Notes under the pieces: model-generated
What the model saw: only the letters and a program-made list of their open reading frames with translations
Told to the model about the DNA's origin: nothing
Database searches by the model: none
Shown: piece after piece, positions 10,851-19,643 of the stretch
Layout: every line of letters starts with the position of its first letter
How positions within the stretch are numbered: the first letter of the stretch is position 1
Source: Paracoccus limosus
Lineage (GTDB): Bacteria; Pseudomonadota; Alphaproteobacteria; Rhodobacterales; Rhodobacteraceae
Assembly (NCBI RefSeq): GCF_009711185.1
Contig: NZ_WMIF01000008.1
Coordinates: 57,604 to 121,603 of the forward strand
Direction of reading: 5' to 3'
DNA: 64,000 nt
Program-made: the position numbers and the translations under genes

Positions 10851-11586
10851 GACGCGCATCCTTATTCTGGGCGGCACGACCGAGGCCGGCGCCATGGCCC
10901 GCACGCTGGCCGAGGCCGGTCTGAACGCGATCTATTCCTATGCCGGGCGCACGGCGAACCCGGTGGCCCAGCCCCTGCCGACGCGGATCGGCGGCTTTGG
11001 CGGCATCGAGGGGCTGGCGCAATTCCTGCGCGACAATGCCATCAGCCATGTCATCGACGCCACGCATCCCTTTGCCGAAGGCATGAGCCGCAATGCCATC
11101 GCCGCCTGCGCGGACACGGGCATTCCGCTGATCGCGCTGGAGCGCCCCGAATGGGCCGCGGCGTCGGGCGACGACTGGCGCCATGTCGCCGATTACGCCG
11201 CCGCAGCCGAGGCTCTGCCCGGCGATGGCTCGGGCGTGTTTCTGGCCATCGGCCGGCAGAACCTGACGCCGTTTCTGGGGCGCGGGCATCGCTGGCTGCT
11301 GCGCTTTGCCGAGGTGGCGGCGCATCCGCTGCCCGATGCCACGCTGATCGTGTCGCGCGGCCCGTTTTCCGTGCCCGGCGATCTGGAGCTGATGAAGCGC
11401 CACGCCATCGGCCATCTCGTCACCAAGAATGCCGGCGGGCGCGCGGCCCATGCCAAGCTGGAGGCGGCGCGGATGCTGGGCATCCCGGTGGTGATGATCG
11501 CGCGTCCCGCCCTGCCGGAACGGCATGTGGTCGCAAGCCCGGCGCAGCTGATGGGCTGGCTGGGTCATGCCGAGCGCGGCGTATAG
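10849..11586 (+). CDS. cobK: Precorrin-6A reductase
   Basis: 245 residues. CobK uses NADPH to reduce precorrin-6A to precorrin-6B (dihydro form). The N-terminal RILILGGTTEAGAMARTL, the VIDATHPFA motif, the IGRQNLTPF segment and the C-terminal LVTKNAGG(R) signature are present. It is the only cob gene in the block on the plus strand apart from cobO. Its start codon overlaps that of cobL and its 3-prime end overlaps cobJ by 22 bases. Transcription must start inside cobL or arrive as readthrough, so mRNA complementary to both neighbours is expected. Confidence 0.96.
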   Translation: MTRILILGGTTEAGAMARTLAEAGLNAIYSYAGRTANPVAQPLPTRIGGFGGIEGLAQFLRDNAISHVIDATHPFAEGMSRNAIAACADTGIPLIALERPEWAAASGDDWRHVADYAAAAEALPGDGSGVFLAIGRQNLTPFLGRGHRWLLRFAEVAAHPLPDATLIVSRGPFSVPGDLELMKRHAIGHLVTKNAGGRAAHAKLEAARMLGIPVVMIARPALPERHVVASPAQLMGWLGHAERGV

Positions 11587-12287
11587 ACCCAGCGCCCGGC
11601 CCGCCGCGTCGCGCTGTTGCCCAGAATGATGACGGTGCGCATATCGGCCATCTCGGGACGGGCCTCGGCCAGAGTGACGGTCAGCAGCGCCTCCTCGGGG
11701 GTGGTGACGGCGCGGGCAAAGCTGATCAGCCGCTCGGGGCCGCAGCTTTCGCGCAGGATCTCCAGCACGCGGGCAAAGCCCTCGGGGCGGGATTTCGAGC
11801 GCGGGTTGTAAAAGGCCATGGCGAAATCGGCCTCGGCGGCCAGCCGCAGCCGCTTTTCGATCAGCGCCCAGGGTTTCAGATTGTCCGACAGGTTGATGGC
11901 GCAGAAATCATGGCCCAAGGGCGCGCCCAGCCGGGCACTGGCGGCCAGCATGGCAGTGATGCCGGGCAGGATGCGGATTTCGGGCGCCGGATCGTCGCCC
12001 AAGGCCTCGAACAAGGCCGAGGCCATGGCGAACACGCCCGGATCACCGGACGAGACCACCACCACCTGCCGCCCGTCCCGCGCCAGCGCCAGCGCATGGC
12101 GGGCGCGGTCCAGCTCGACCCGGTTGTCCGAAGGGTGCAGCGCCAGCCCCGGACGCGGCGCCACGCGCGCGACATAGGGAATATAGCCGATCACATCGCT
12201 GGCCTGATCCAGCGCTGCCTGCACCTCGGGGGTGATCAGGTCTTCGGCGCCCGGACCCAGACCCGCGACCGCGACCCAGCCGGTCAT
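11565..12287 (-). CDS. cobJ: Precorrin-3B C17-methyltransferase
   Basis: 240 residues. CobJ methylates C-17 and contracts the ring to form precorrin-4. Tetrapyrrole methylase motifs are VAVAGLGPGAEDLITPE, VVVVSSGDPGVFAMAS, ILPGITAMLAASARLGAPLGHDF and FAMAFYNPRSKSRPE. It overlaps cobI by four bases and its 3-prime end overlaps the convergent cobK by 22 bases. It is the last gene of the riboswitch-led minus-strand run before the inverted cobK. Confidence 0.97.
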   Translation of the reverse strand: MTGWVAVAGLGPGAEDLITPEVQAALDQASDVIGYIPYVARVAPRPGLALHPSDNRVELDRARHALALARDGRQVVVVSSGDPGVFAMASALFEALGDDPAPEIRILPGITAMLAASARLGAPLGHDFCAINLSDNLKPWALIEKRLRLAAEADFAMAFYNPRSKSRPEGFARVLEILRESCGPERLISFARAVTTPEEALLTVTLAEARPEMADMRTVIILGNSATRRAGRWVYTPRSA

Positions 12288-13033
12288 TCGGCGGCATCCG
12301 CCAAGGGCCGGCGGCCATGGCCATGGACCAGCACGGTGGCGAAATAGGGGCAGGCGTCCAGATCGGCCTGCGCCAAAGGCGTCAGCCGCTGGTTGGGCAT
12401 GGTGCCGCGTTCAACCAGCCATGCGTCCGAAAGCCGGCCCGCCGCCTGCAGCGCGCGGGCGATCTTGGGCAGGTTGCGCCCGGTCTTCATCACCACCACC
12501 GCATCGGCGGCGGTGATGTGGCGGGTCAGATCGGTCTCGCTCAGCGTGCCCATCAGCACGGTCATGGCGTCGTCGCCCCATGTCATCGGCTGGCCCACGG
12601 CGTTCCAGCAGCCGGTCATGCCGGGGATGCCGGGGATCACATCGACCTCGACCAGCCCTTGCAGGCGGGCGTGCAGATGCATGAACGAGCCGTAGAACAG
12701 CGGATCGCCCTCGCAAAGCACCACCACATCGCCCGCGCGCGCCAGATCGACCAGCCGCGCAGTCCAGTCGTCATAGAATTCGGCCAGCAGGCGGTTGTAT
12801 TCGGGGCTGGCAAAGGGGATCTCGACCGTGACGGGGTATTCCATCGCGTGTTCGATCACATCTGCGGCCAAAAGATCGGCGACGATGCGCCGCGCCTGAC
12901 CCGAGCGCCCCTTCTTGCGGAAATAGGCGATCTGGCGCGCGCCCCGGATCGCCCGGTCGGCGCGGACCGAGATCAGGTCGGGATCGCCCGGGCCAAGGCC
13001 CGCGCAGATGATCTTTCCGGGGTTTTGGCCCAT
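12284..13033 (-). CDS. cobI: Precorrin-2 C20-methyltransferase
   Basis: 249 residues from the ATG at 13033. CobI makes precorrin-3A from precorrin-2 with SAM. Motifs include IICAGLGPGDPDLISVRADR, VVLCEGDPLFYGSFMHLHAR, VIPGIPGMTGCWN and VVMKTGRNLPKIARAL. The frame is open upstream into cobH, but family similarity begins at MGQNPGK, two bases after the cobH stop. The 3-prime end overlaps cobJ by four bases. Confidence 0.97.
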   Translation of the reverse strand: MGQNPGKIICAGLGPGDPDLISVRADRAIRGARQIAYFRKKGRSGQARRIVADLLAADVIEHAMEYPVTVEIPFASPEYNRLLAEFYDDWTARLVDLARAGDVVVLCEGDPLFYGSFMHLHARLQGLVEVDVIPGIPGMTGCWNAVGQPMTWGDDAMTVLMGTLSETDLTRHITAADAVVVMKTGRNLPKIARALQAAGRLSDAWLVERGTMPNQRLTPLAQADLDACPYFATVLVHGHGRRPLADAAE

Positions 13034-13035
13034 GG

Positions 13036-13665
13036 CTATTCCTTCCGGCTGGCCAGCGCGTTGACGGCGGCGACGGTGATGGCCGAGCCGCCCAGCCGCC
13101 CGCGCACGATCAGCGCCGGCGCAGGCAGGTCGGCCATCAGCGCGTCCTTGGATTCGGCGGCGCCCACAAAGCCCACTGGGCAGCCGATGATGGCGGCCGG
13201 GCGCGGGCAGGCGGGGTCTTGCAGCATGTTCAGCAGGTGAAACAGCGCGGTGGGGGCATTGCCGATGGCGACCACGGCGCCCGCCAGATCGTCGCGCCAC
13301 AGTTCCAGCGCGGCGGCGCTGCGGGTATTGCCCATGCGCGCCGCCAGGTCGGGCACGCGCGGGTCCTGCAGCGTGCAGATCACGCGGTTATTCGCGGGCA
13401 GGCGGGGGCGGGTGATGCCCTCGCTGACCATGCGCGCGTCGCACAGGATCGGCGCGCCGGCGGCCAGCGCGCGGCGCGCCGCCTCGGTCATGCCGGGGGA
13501 AAAGGCCACGTCGCGTTCCAGCCCGACGAGGCCTGCGGCATGGATCATGCGCACCACCACCGGCTCTTCCTCGGGGGTGAAGCGGGCAAGATCGGCCTCG
13601 GCCCGGATGGTGGCAAAGGATTGGCGATAGATCGCGGCGCCGTCGGTTTCATATTGGTGCATCAT
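13036..13665 (-). CDS. cobH: Precorrin-8X methylmutase
   Basis: 209 residues from the first of two adjacent ATG codons at 13665, with GGAG placed five bases upstream. CobH moves the C-11 methyl to C-12, giving hydrogenobyrinic acid. The YETDGAAIYRQSF segment, a catalytic-histidine region RMIHAAGLV, ILCDARMVSEGI, IGNAPTALFHLL and IIGCPVGFVGAAESK identify the family. The start lies 17 bases inside the end of cobG, so translation is coupled. Confidence 0.97.
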   Translation of the reverse strand: MMHQYETDGAAIYRQSFATIRAEADLARFTPEEEPVVVRMIHAAGLVGLERDVAFSPGMTEAARRALAAGAPILCDARMVSEGITRPRLPANNRVICTLQDPRVPDLAARMGNTRSAAALELWRDDLAGAVVAIGNAPTALFHLLNMLQDPACPRPAAIIGCPVGFVGAAESKDALMADLPAPALIVRGRLGGSAITVAAVNALASRKE

Positions 13666-14785
13666 GGGCTCTCCATTGCGCGAGCCGGCTCGCAAGGTCA
13701 ATGCGGCTGAGCGCGCAGGCCAGCGGCGGGTCGGCCGTCGTGCCATCGGCGATCAGGTCAAAGCGGTCGGGCCCGGTCGCGACCAGCGTGATCGCCGCCC
13801 GCCCGCGATGGGCGCAGCCCTTGGCGCAGCCGCTGACATGCAGGCTGGCGGCCAGCGGCGCCAATGTGCGGGCCAGCTCGCGCGTCTCGGCGCGGGCCTG
13901 CGGGCAGGCGGGTGCGCCGGTGCAGGCGTGACTGCGCAGCAGCGGATCGCCGGGGGCCTCGATGGCCCCGGGGATCCGGACCTTTTCGGGCGTTTCCAGA
14001 AGCAGCATCCGCCATGGCGTCAGCCGGATCGGGGCCGTGATCGCGGCCAGCTGCGCCGCCGTGATCTGGCCAAAGGCAAAGCCCAGCAGCCGCCCCTGCG
14101 CCAAGGGGCCGGGCTGCGGTGCGGGGGCAGGGGCGGGCAGGCCGCCCGGCACCGCATCGGAATGGCGCGTGCCGCCCGCGATCAGTGCCCGCATCCGGCC
14201 CCGCCCGGCGCTGACGCCGCCCTGCGCGATGAACCAGCCCGCCAAGGCCAGTGCATCCTGCGCGGGGTCGGCGGCGGGCAGGTGCCAATCCGCGCCCTCG
14301 GGGTGCAGATGCCAGCCCGTGCCTTTGGGGATCAGGCGGATGTCGGCCGGGGCCTCGGACAGAACCGGCGCGGCCTCATCGATGGCAAAGCCGAATTTCC
14401 CCGGCAGGTCGGGCGCATCGGGGGCCGTCAGGCGGCGCGACAGCTCGGCGGCCAGATGCCATGCCGGGCCGTCGACCGGCGCCACAGGGCTCAGCATGAC
14501 ATTGCGCCGCGCCTCGGCCGCCGGGCTGTCGTCCAGCAGTCCCAGCGCGTCCAGCGCCGTGATCGCCTCGGCATGGCCGGCCTGATCCAGCCCGCGCAAT
14601 TGCAGATTGGCGCGGCTGGTCAGGTCGATCAGCCCATTGCCCAGACGCGCTGACAGATCGGCGATCACGCGGCTTTGTTCGGGCAAGAGCCGCCCGCCCC
14701 GCGCCCGGATGCGCAGCACCAGCCCGTCGCCCGACCGCATCGGCCGCAGTGCGCCGGGGCACCAGCCCTTGATCTGAAAGCTCAT
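13649..14785 (-). CDS. cobG: Precorrin-3B synthase
   Basis: 378 residues. CobG is the oxygen-dependent hydroxylase and lactone-forming enzyme that defines the aerobic pathway. It belongs to the sulfite/nitrite reductase family: MSFQIKGWCPGALRPM at the start, the LTSRANLQLRGL half-domain motif, and the 4Fe-4S cysteines in the pattern CTGAPAC followed by GCAKGCAHRG, all intact. It overlaps the cobN stop by four bases. The open frame upstream (to 15061) lies inside cobN and shows no similarity. Confidence 0.96.
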   Translation of the reverse strand: MSFQIKGWCPGALRPMRSGDGLVLRIRARGGRLLPEQSRVIADLSARLGNGLIDLTSRANLQLRGLDQAGHAEAITALDALGLLDDSPAAEARRNVMLSPVAPVDGPAWHLAAELSRRLTAPDAPDLPGKFGFAIDEAAPVLSEAPADIRLIPKGTGWHLHPEGADWHLPAADPAQDALALAGWFIAQGGVSAGRGRMRALIAGGTRHSDAVPGGLPAPAPAPQPGPLAQGRLLGFAFGQITAAQLAAITAPIRLTPWRMLLLETPEKVRIPGAIEAPGDPLLRSHACTGAPACPQARAETRELARTLAPLAASLHVSGCAKGCAHRGRAAITLVATGPDRFDLIADGTTADPPLACALSRIDLASRLAQWRAHDAPI

Positions 14786-17700
14786 GGCGCGACCCCCGCC
14801 AGAACCGAGTTGCGCCGCGTGATCCAAAGCCCGCTGTCCAGAAGCCGCGCAAACAGGTCGCGCATGGCGGCCAGCGCGGCGGGGTTCTCGCGCGCCATGA
14901 AATCGACCACCTCGGCGCGGCCCAGCGTGGCGTCGTGGTAAAGGTCGAACAGATGCCCCGGCACCACGCCCGCCAGATTGGCGAAGGCCGCCATATGGTC
15001 CAGCGTCGCAGCGATCTCCGCCGCGCCGCGAAAGCCGTGGCGCATCATGCCATCGGCCCAAGCCGGATCGGCGGCACGGGCGCGGGTGACGCGGGCGATT
15101 TCCTCGGTCAGCAGGCGGGCGCGGGGAGTATCGGGGCGGGTCGCGTCCAGATGGTAAAGCGCGGGCGCGGGCGCGCCGATCCGGGCCATGGCGGCGGCGA
15201 ATCCCGCCTCATGAGCGGCATAGTCGCTGGCCAGCAGCAGGTCGGATTCGGGCAGGTCCTGCGCGTGGACAAACGCATCGGCGGCGGCAAGCCGGTCGCG
15301 GATCGCCTGCGGCTGATGCGTGATCGCGCCGTCCGCCGCGATGGCGTGGGACGAGGCGGCGAGCCATGCCTCGCCCGCCTGCGCGCGGGCCGCGTCGGTG
15401 AAGGTTTCGGCCAGATCGGTGATCGCAAGGCCGTAAAGGCCGGGTTTGGGGCCAAAGACGCGGGGGGCGCGGGCCAGATAGGGATTGTCCTCGGGGGCTT
15501 CCTCACGCTGGGCCAGGGCCTGCGCCCCGGTCTCGAAAAGCTGCGCCAGCCCCGGAAACACGTCGCGAAACAGGCCCGAGACGCGCAGCGTCACGTCGAT
15601 GCGCGGGCGGCCCAGCTCGGCCAGCGTGACGATCTCGATGCCCGAGACGCGGCCCGTGGCACCGTCCCAGCGCGGGATCAGGCCCGCCAGATGCAGGGCC
15701 ATGGCGAATTCCTCGCCCGCCGTGCGCATGGTGGCGCTGCCCCACAGATCGACCACCAGTCCGCGCGGCCAGTCGCCGTGGTCCTGAAGGTGGCGGCGCA
15801 ACAGCTCCTCGGCCAGTTTCACGCCTTGGGCGTGGGCATTGCGCGAGGGCACGGCGCGCGGATCGACGGTGAAGAGATTGCGCCCGGTCGGCAGCACATC
15901 CTGCCGCCCCCGCGCGGGCGAGCCGGAGGGGCCGGGCGGGACATGGCGGCCCGCCAGCGCGTCCGCCAGCCCCTGCATTTCGCCCGCTGCGGTGCCGTAG
16001 ACATGCAGCCCATCGCCGAAGCGGCTGTCTTTCAGATCGCACAGAAAGCGGTCGATCAGCGGGATCGCCTCGGCGGGGGCTGCGTCGGCGGGCAGGCCCA
16101 GATCGGTTTCGACACCTGCGGCGCGGGCCTCATCGCGGATTGCCCCGATCAGCCGGTCGCGGCGGCGCGGGTCCAGCCCGTCAGCGGTAGAATATTCGTC
16201 CAGAAGCCGTTCCAGATGCGTCAGGCTTTCGGGCAGGCTGGCCGCGACCAGCGGCGGCGGCACGTGGCCCAGCGTCACCGCGGACAAGCGGCGCTTGGCC
16301 TGTGCGGCCTCGCCCGGATCATTGACGATGAAAGGATAGATCACCGGCAGATCACCCAGCAGAGCTTGCGGCCAGCAGGCATCGGACAGCGCCACCGACT
16401 TGCCGGGCAGCCATTCCAGCGTGCCATGCGCGCCCATATGGATCAGCGCATCGGCCTGCGTGCATAGCCACAGGTAAAAGGCGACATAGTCGTGGCGCGG
16501 GGTCCGCGACAGGTCGTGGTAATCGTCGCTGCGGCTGGCGACCTCGCCCCGTTCCGGTTGTAGGGCGACCAGGGCACCGCCGTGGTGCAGGGCAGCGAAA
16601 TCAAACCCATCGGGCGGCGGGCCCCATGCGGCGTGCAGATCATCCTGCAGGACCTGCGGCAGGGCGCGCAGCGCGGTGCGGTAGTCGGCCAGCGGCCAGT
16701 GGATGCGTTCCGTGGCCAACCGCTGCGCCAGATCCTGATGCGCCATCCCCAGCACCGCCCCGGTCGAGGCCAGCGCGTCCAGCCCCACCGCATGGGCGAT
16801 CTGATGCGATTTGCCGGGATAGGTCGAGAGCACCACCGCAGGCCGCCGGGCGGGCAGGGCCAGCCGCGCCTTGATCCGGGCCACTGCCGCCGCGATCAGG
16901 GCCGCGTCCGGGGCGTGGATCATGCGCGAGAATTGCAGATCGGGGTCGCGCGGCTGCGGTTCCTTGAAGCTGATCGCGCCCAGGAAAATGCGGCCATCGA
17001 CCTCGGGCAGGACGACATGCATGGCCAGATCGGCGGCGGACAGACCGCGATCCTCGGCCTGCCACAGCGCGCGCGGCGCGGTCGACAGCGCGACCTGAAA
17101 CACGGGGCATCCTGCGGCGTCAAAGGGCGTCGCGCCCTGATCGTCGCGCGCGGAAAATGCGGTCAGGTTCACCACCGCGCGGATGCCTGCCAGATGCGGG
17201 GCCAGCCATGCGGCCAGACCCGGCATTTTCAGCGAGGGGGCAAACACCCCCGTCGCTGGCAGCCCCGCCTGTCGCAGCGCGCGGATCATCGCATCGACCG
17301 GGGCCAGATCGGCCGAGGTCAGATAGCTGCGATAGAAGCTGACCAGCACCCCCGGCGCGGGGGCGGGGATCACGCCATGGTCAGGGTCGTAAAAGCCGAA
17401 ATCGGGCAGTTCAGAGGTGTCCGGCACCGGCGCTGCGGGCAGGTCTGCCGCCTGCGCCAGTTCCGCCAGCGCCCTCTGCGCCGCCACCGCGCCGCCCTGA
17501 TCACAAAGCTGGCGCAGGCGTTTCAAGCGGTCGGGGGGCAGGGTCGACAGCCCCTCCAGCACCTTGTCGCGGCGGCCATCGGCGGGCAGGAAAGCCAGCG
17601 CAATGCCGCGCCTGCGCGCCAGATCCTGCAGGCTGGCTGTGCCGTAGGGCCAATAGGCCTCGCCGCCGATCAGGCGGACCAGCACCGCCTTGGCCCCGGA

Positions 17701-17928
17701 CAGCACCGTGTCGCAATATTGATCGACCGAAACCGGATGGCGCAGCGCCGAGATGTTGCACAGCCGCAGGCTGGGCAGGCCCGCCCGGCCGCGATGCCAG
17801 CCCGCCGCGAAAGCGCCAAGGTCGCTGTCCGAATAGGACAGCACGACCAGATCGGCGGGGGTCTGGCCGGGGTCGGTCGGAACCTCGGTTTCCTCAAGCC
17901 CCCGGCTTTCGCGGAAGACGACGTGCAT
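14782..17928 (-). CDS. cobN: Cobaltochelatase subunit CobN
   Basis: 1048 residues. CobN is the large subunit of the ATP-dependent cobaltochelatase that inserts cobalt into hydrogenobyrinate a,c-diamide. The H-subunit family core is present: VVLSTYPGKSHQIAHAVG, HMGAHGTLEWLPGKSVALS, VIYPFIVNDPGEAAQAKRR, LPTGRNLFTVDPRAVPS and VVDLWGSATMRTAGEEFAMAL. It is shorter than the roughly 1275-residue pseudomonad enzyme, though no conserved block looks missing. The ATPase partners CobS and CobT are not in the window. The gene directly abuts the cobW stop and overlaps cobG by four bases. Confidence 0.97.
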   Translation of the reverse strand: MHVVFRESRGLEETEVPTDPGQTPADLVVLSYSDSDLGAFAAGWHRGRAGLPSLRLCNISALRHPVSVDQYCDTVLSGAKAVLVRLIGGEAYWPYGTASLQDLARRRGIALAFLPADGRRDKVLEGLSTLPPDRLKRLRQLCDQGGAVAAQRALAELAQAADLPAAPVPDTSELPDFGFYDPDHGVIPAPAPGVLVSFYRSYLTSADLAPVDAMIRALRQAGLPATGVFAPSLKMPGLAAWLAPHLAGIRAVVNLTAFSARDDQGATPFDAAGCPVFQVALSTAPRALWQAEDRGLSAADLAMHVVLPEVDGRIFLGAISFKEPQPRDPDLQFSRMIHAPDAALIAAAVARIKARLALPARRPAVVLSTYPGKSHQIAHAVGLDALASTGAVLGMAHQDLAQRLATERIHWPLADYRTALRALPQVLQDDLHAAWGPPPDGFDFAALHHGGALVALQPERGEVASRSDDYHDLSRTPRHDYVAFYLWLCTQADALIHMGAHGTLEWLPGKSVALSDACWPQALLGDLPVIYPFIVNDPGEAAQAKRRLSAVTLGHVPPPLVAASLPESLTHLERLLDEYSTADGLDPRRRDRLIGAIRDEARAAGVETDLGLPADAAPAEAIPLIDRFLCDLKDSRFGDGLHVYGTAAGEMQGLADALAGRHVPPGPSGSPARGRQDVLPTGRNLFTVDPRAVPSRNAHAQGVKLAEELLRRHLQDHGDWPRGLVVDLWGSATMRTAGEEFAMALHLAGLIPRWDGATGRVSGIEIVTLAELGRPRIDVTLRVSGLFRDVFPGLAQLFETGAQALAQREEAPEDNPYLARAPRVFGPKPGLYGLAITDLAETFTDAARAQAGEAWLAASSHAIAADGAITHQPQAIRDRLAAADAFVHAQDLPESDLLLASDYAAHEAGFAAAMARIGAPAPALYHLDATRPDTPRARLLTEEIARVTRARAADPAWADGMMRHGFRGAAEIAATLDHMAAFANLAGVVPGHLFDLYHDATLGRAEVVDFMARENPAALAAMRDLFARLLDSGLWITRRNSVLAGVAP

Positions 17929-18963
17929 TTACGCGGCCAGAACCGCGCGGATCGCGGCGGGGTCGATGTCGTCATGTTCCGCAATCACCACCAGACGCGA
18001 GGCGCGGGGCGCGGCGCCCCAAGGCCGGTCATATTGATGGCGCACGCGTTCGCCCACGGCCTGCACCAACAGGCGCATCGGCTTGCCCGCGACGGCGACA
18101 TGGCCCTTGACGCGCAGGATCTTTTGGTCGCGGGCCAGACGGGCGATGCGCTCGGCCAAATCGGCGGGGTCGGTGATTTCGGGCAGCTCGATCACAACGC
18201 TGTCGAAATCGTCGTGTTCATGATCGTCGGCGCCGTCATGATGGCTGGGGCGGGCGTCCAGATCATCCTCGGCGGCTGCACCAAGGCCAAGGATCACGCG
18301 CGGGTCGATCACGCCATCGGTCAAAGGCAGGATCGGCAGCTGACGCGGCGTCTCGGCCTCGATCACGGCGCGGGCGGCGGCAAGGCCCGCATCGCCCGCC
18401 AGATCGGCCTTGGACAGAAGGACGATATCGGCGCAGGCGATCTGATCCTCGAACACTTCCGACAGGGGCGTTTCGTGGTCCAGACTGTCATCGGCCTCGC
18501 GCTGGGCCTGTACGGCGGCCTCATCGGGGGCAAAGCGGCCTGCCGCCACGGCCTCGGCATCGGCCAGCGCGATCACGCCGTCCACAGTGATGCGCGAGCG
18601 GATCGCGGGCCAGTCAAAGGCCTTGAGCAGCGGCTTTGGCAGCGCCAGACCCGAGGTCTCGATCAGGATGTGATCGGGCTTTTGCGGCATCGCCATCAGC
18701 TTTTCCAGCGTCGGGATGAAGTCATCGGCGACGGTGCAGCAAATGCAGCCGTTCGACAGCTCAAGGATGTTCTCCTCGGGGCAGTTTTCGTCGGCGCAGG
18801 ATTTCAGGATCTCGCCATCGACGCCCATGGTGCCGAATTCGTTGACCAGCACGGCCAGCCGCTTGCCCTGCGGGTTCTGCATCAGATGGCGGATCAGCGT
18901 GGTTTTCCCCGCGCCCAGAAAGCCGGTGATGACGGTGACGGGGGTCTTGGTCAGGTCGGTCAT
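17929..18963 (-). CDS. cobW: Cobalamin-associated metal chaperone GTPase CobW
   Basis: 344 residues. CobW is a G3E-family GTPase thought to deliver cobalt to the chelatase. The P-loop GFLGAGKT (14-21), the metal-binding CICC motif (Cys73, Cys75, Cys76), the ILIETSGLALP switch and the SKADL guanine-specificity motif are intact. A His/Asp-rich linker (SHHDGADDHEHDDFD, about 235-250) precedes the C-terminal domain and probably binds metal. It lies between the DUF1636 gene (three-base gap) and cobN (no gap), directly under cobalamin-riboswitch control. Confidence 0.97.
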   Translation of the reverse strand: MTDLTKTPVTVITGFLGAGKTTLIRHLMQNPQGKRLAVLVNEFGTMGVDGEILKSCADENCPEENILELSNGCICCTVADDFIPTLEKLMAMPQKPDHILIETSGLALPKPLLKAFDWPAIRSRITVDGVIALADAEAVAAGRFAPDEAAVQAQREADDSLDHETPLSEVFEDQIACADIVLLSKADLAGDAGLAAARAVIEAETPRQLPILPLTDGVIDPRVILGLGAAAEDDLDARPSHHDGADDHEHDDFDSVVIELPEITDPADLAERIARLARDQKILRVKGHVAVAGKPMRLLVQAVGERVRHQYDRPWGAAPRASRLVVIAEHDDIDPAAIRAVLAA

Positions 18964-18966
18964 GAT

Positions 18967-19320
18967 CTATCCCAGTGGAGGTATGCGCGCGATGCTGCGC
19001 TTGCGGAAAATGGTCACACGTTCGCGCCAGGGCACGATGCCATCGGCGGTCTGCGCATAGGCGGCGGCGCCTGTCAGGATTTCGGGTGCGTCGGCTTCGG
19101 TCATCTGGCCATAGACATAGGTCCAGCGGTCGGGCCCGCTGAGCGCGATGGCCGCGCCGTTATTGCAGGCCGACAGGCATTCCACGGGCTGGATGCGCAC
19201 GCCGGGCGGATCCGGATGGCGCAGCAGTTCTGCCATCAGCCGCGCGCCGGGCACGGGTTCGCCGTCCAGAACCGGCTCGCCTGCGCGACAGGTGATGCAG
19301 ACATGCAGCGTGACCGTCAT
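18967..19320 (-). CDS. DUF1636 family metal-binding protein
   Basis: 117 residues. It resembles the small DUF1636 proteins found beside cobW/cobN, which are probably thioredoxin-like Fe-S or metal-binding proteins. Two cysteines occur in VCITCRAGE (CxxC) and two more in ECLSACNNGAA (CxxxC), a 2Fe-2S-ferredoxin-like arrangement. Function is unknown; a role in cobalt or redox supply to cobaltochelatase is inferred from position only. A GAGGAAGG ribosome site lies seven bases before the ATG. It is the first gene after the cobalamin riboswitch. Confidence 0.9.
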   Translation of the reverse strand: MTVTLHVCITCRAGEPVLDGEPVPGARLMAELLRHPDPPGVRIQPVECLSACNNGAAIALSGPDRWTYVYGQMTEADAPEILTGAAAYAQTADGIVPWRERVTIFRKRSIARIPPLG

Positions 19321-19416
19321 AGGCCCTTCCTCAGCTTATGGCGGCAGGGGACGGAGGGCCGGACGGCCCCCGAAACCCCAGCGGGAACACCCCGTCCGCC
19401 GGTCAATCCTTTGCGC

Positions 19417-19590
19417 TGGCAGGTCTCCCGGCTTGCGGATTCGGGCTTTGCGGCCCACGGGCGGCCCACCTTCCCGGCATGTTGCCAGTGGCACGGGGCC
19501 GACCTTTCCGGTCACGGTCGCGGGGGCGGCTGCTTTGGGGGTTGCCCCCGGTCGCATTCCCTTTTCACCTGCCCTAAGGACAGGAACCAG
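19417..19590 (-). promoter_or_regulatory. Cobalamin (AdoCbl) riboswitch
   Basis: Read on the minus strand the region gives the ordered cobalamin-riboswitch landmarks: GGTTCC near 19590, GGTGAAAAGGGAA (19569-19557), GCCACTG (19492-19486) and the 3-prime B12 box AGCCGGGAGACCTGCC (19433-19418). It lies about 100 bases before the DUF1636 start. The spacer between B12 box and gene contains a GGGCCGTCCGGCCC palindrome and GC-rich alternatives that could serve as expression platform. Binding of adenosylcobalamin should repress DUF1636-cobW-cobN and downstream cob genes. With the flanking spacers this accounts for the 323-base gap between DUF1636 and cobO. Confidence 0.93.
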
Positions 19591-19599
19591 CGCTGCAAA

Positions 19600-19628
19600 G
19601 CTCTGCGCGCCCGCCTGCCGCTTGTCAA
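19600..19628 (-). promoter_or_regulatory. Candidate promoter of the cob operon
   Basis: A perfect TTGACA -35 hexamer (19628-19623, minus strand) sits in a GCTTGACAAGC palindrome just upstream of the riboswitch. The -10 at 17-18 bases spacing is weak (CAGAGC/AGAGCT). The -35 lies only 16 bases before the cobO start on the other strand, so both leaders overlap. Confidence 0.35.
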
Positions 19629-19643
19629 GCAAAGGAGTCGGCC

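Noticed and set aside
9273..12347. Plus-strand open frames spanning cobM to cobJ, including one continuous with cobK upstream of 10849
   Set aside because: Only the segment from 10849 matches a protein family (CobK). The upstream part is a shadow of cobL, cobE and cobM.
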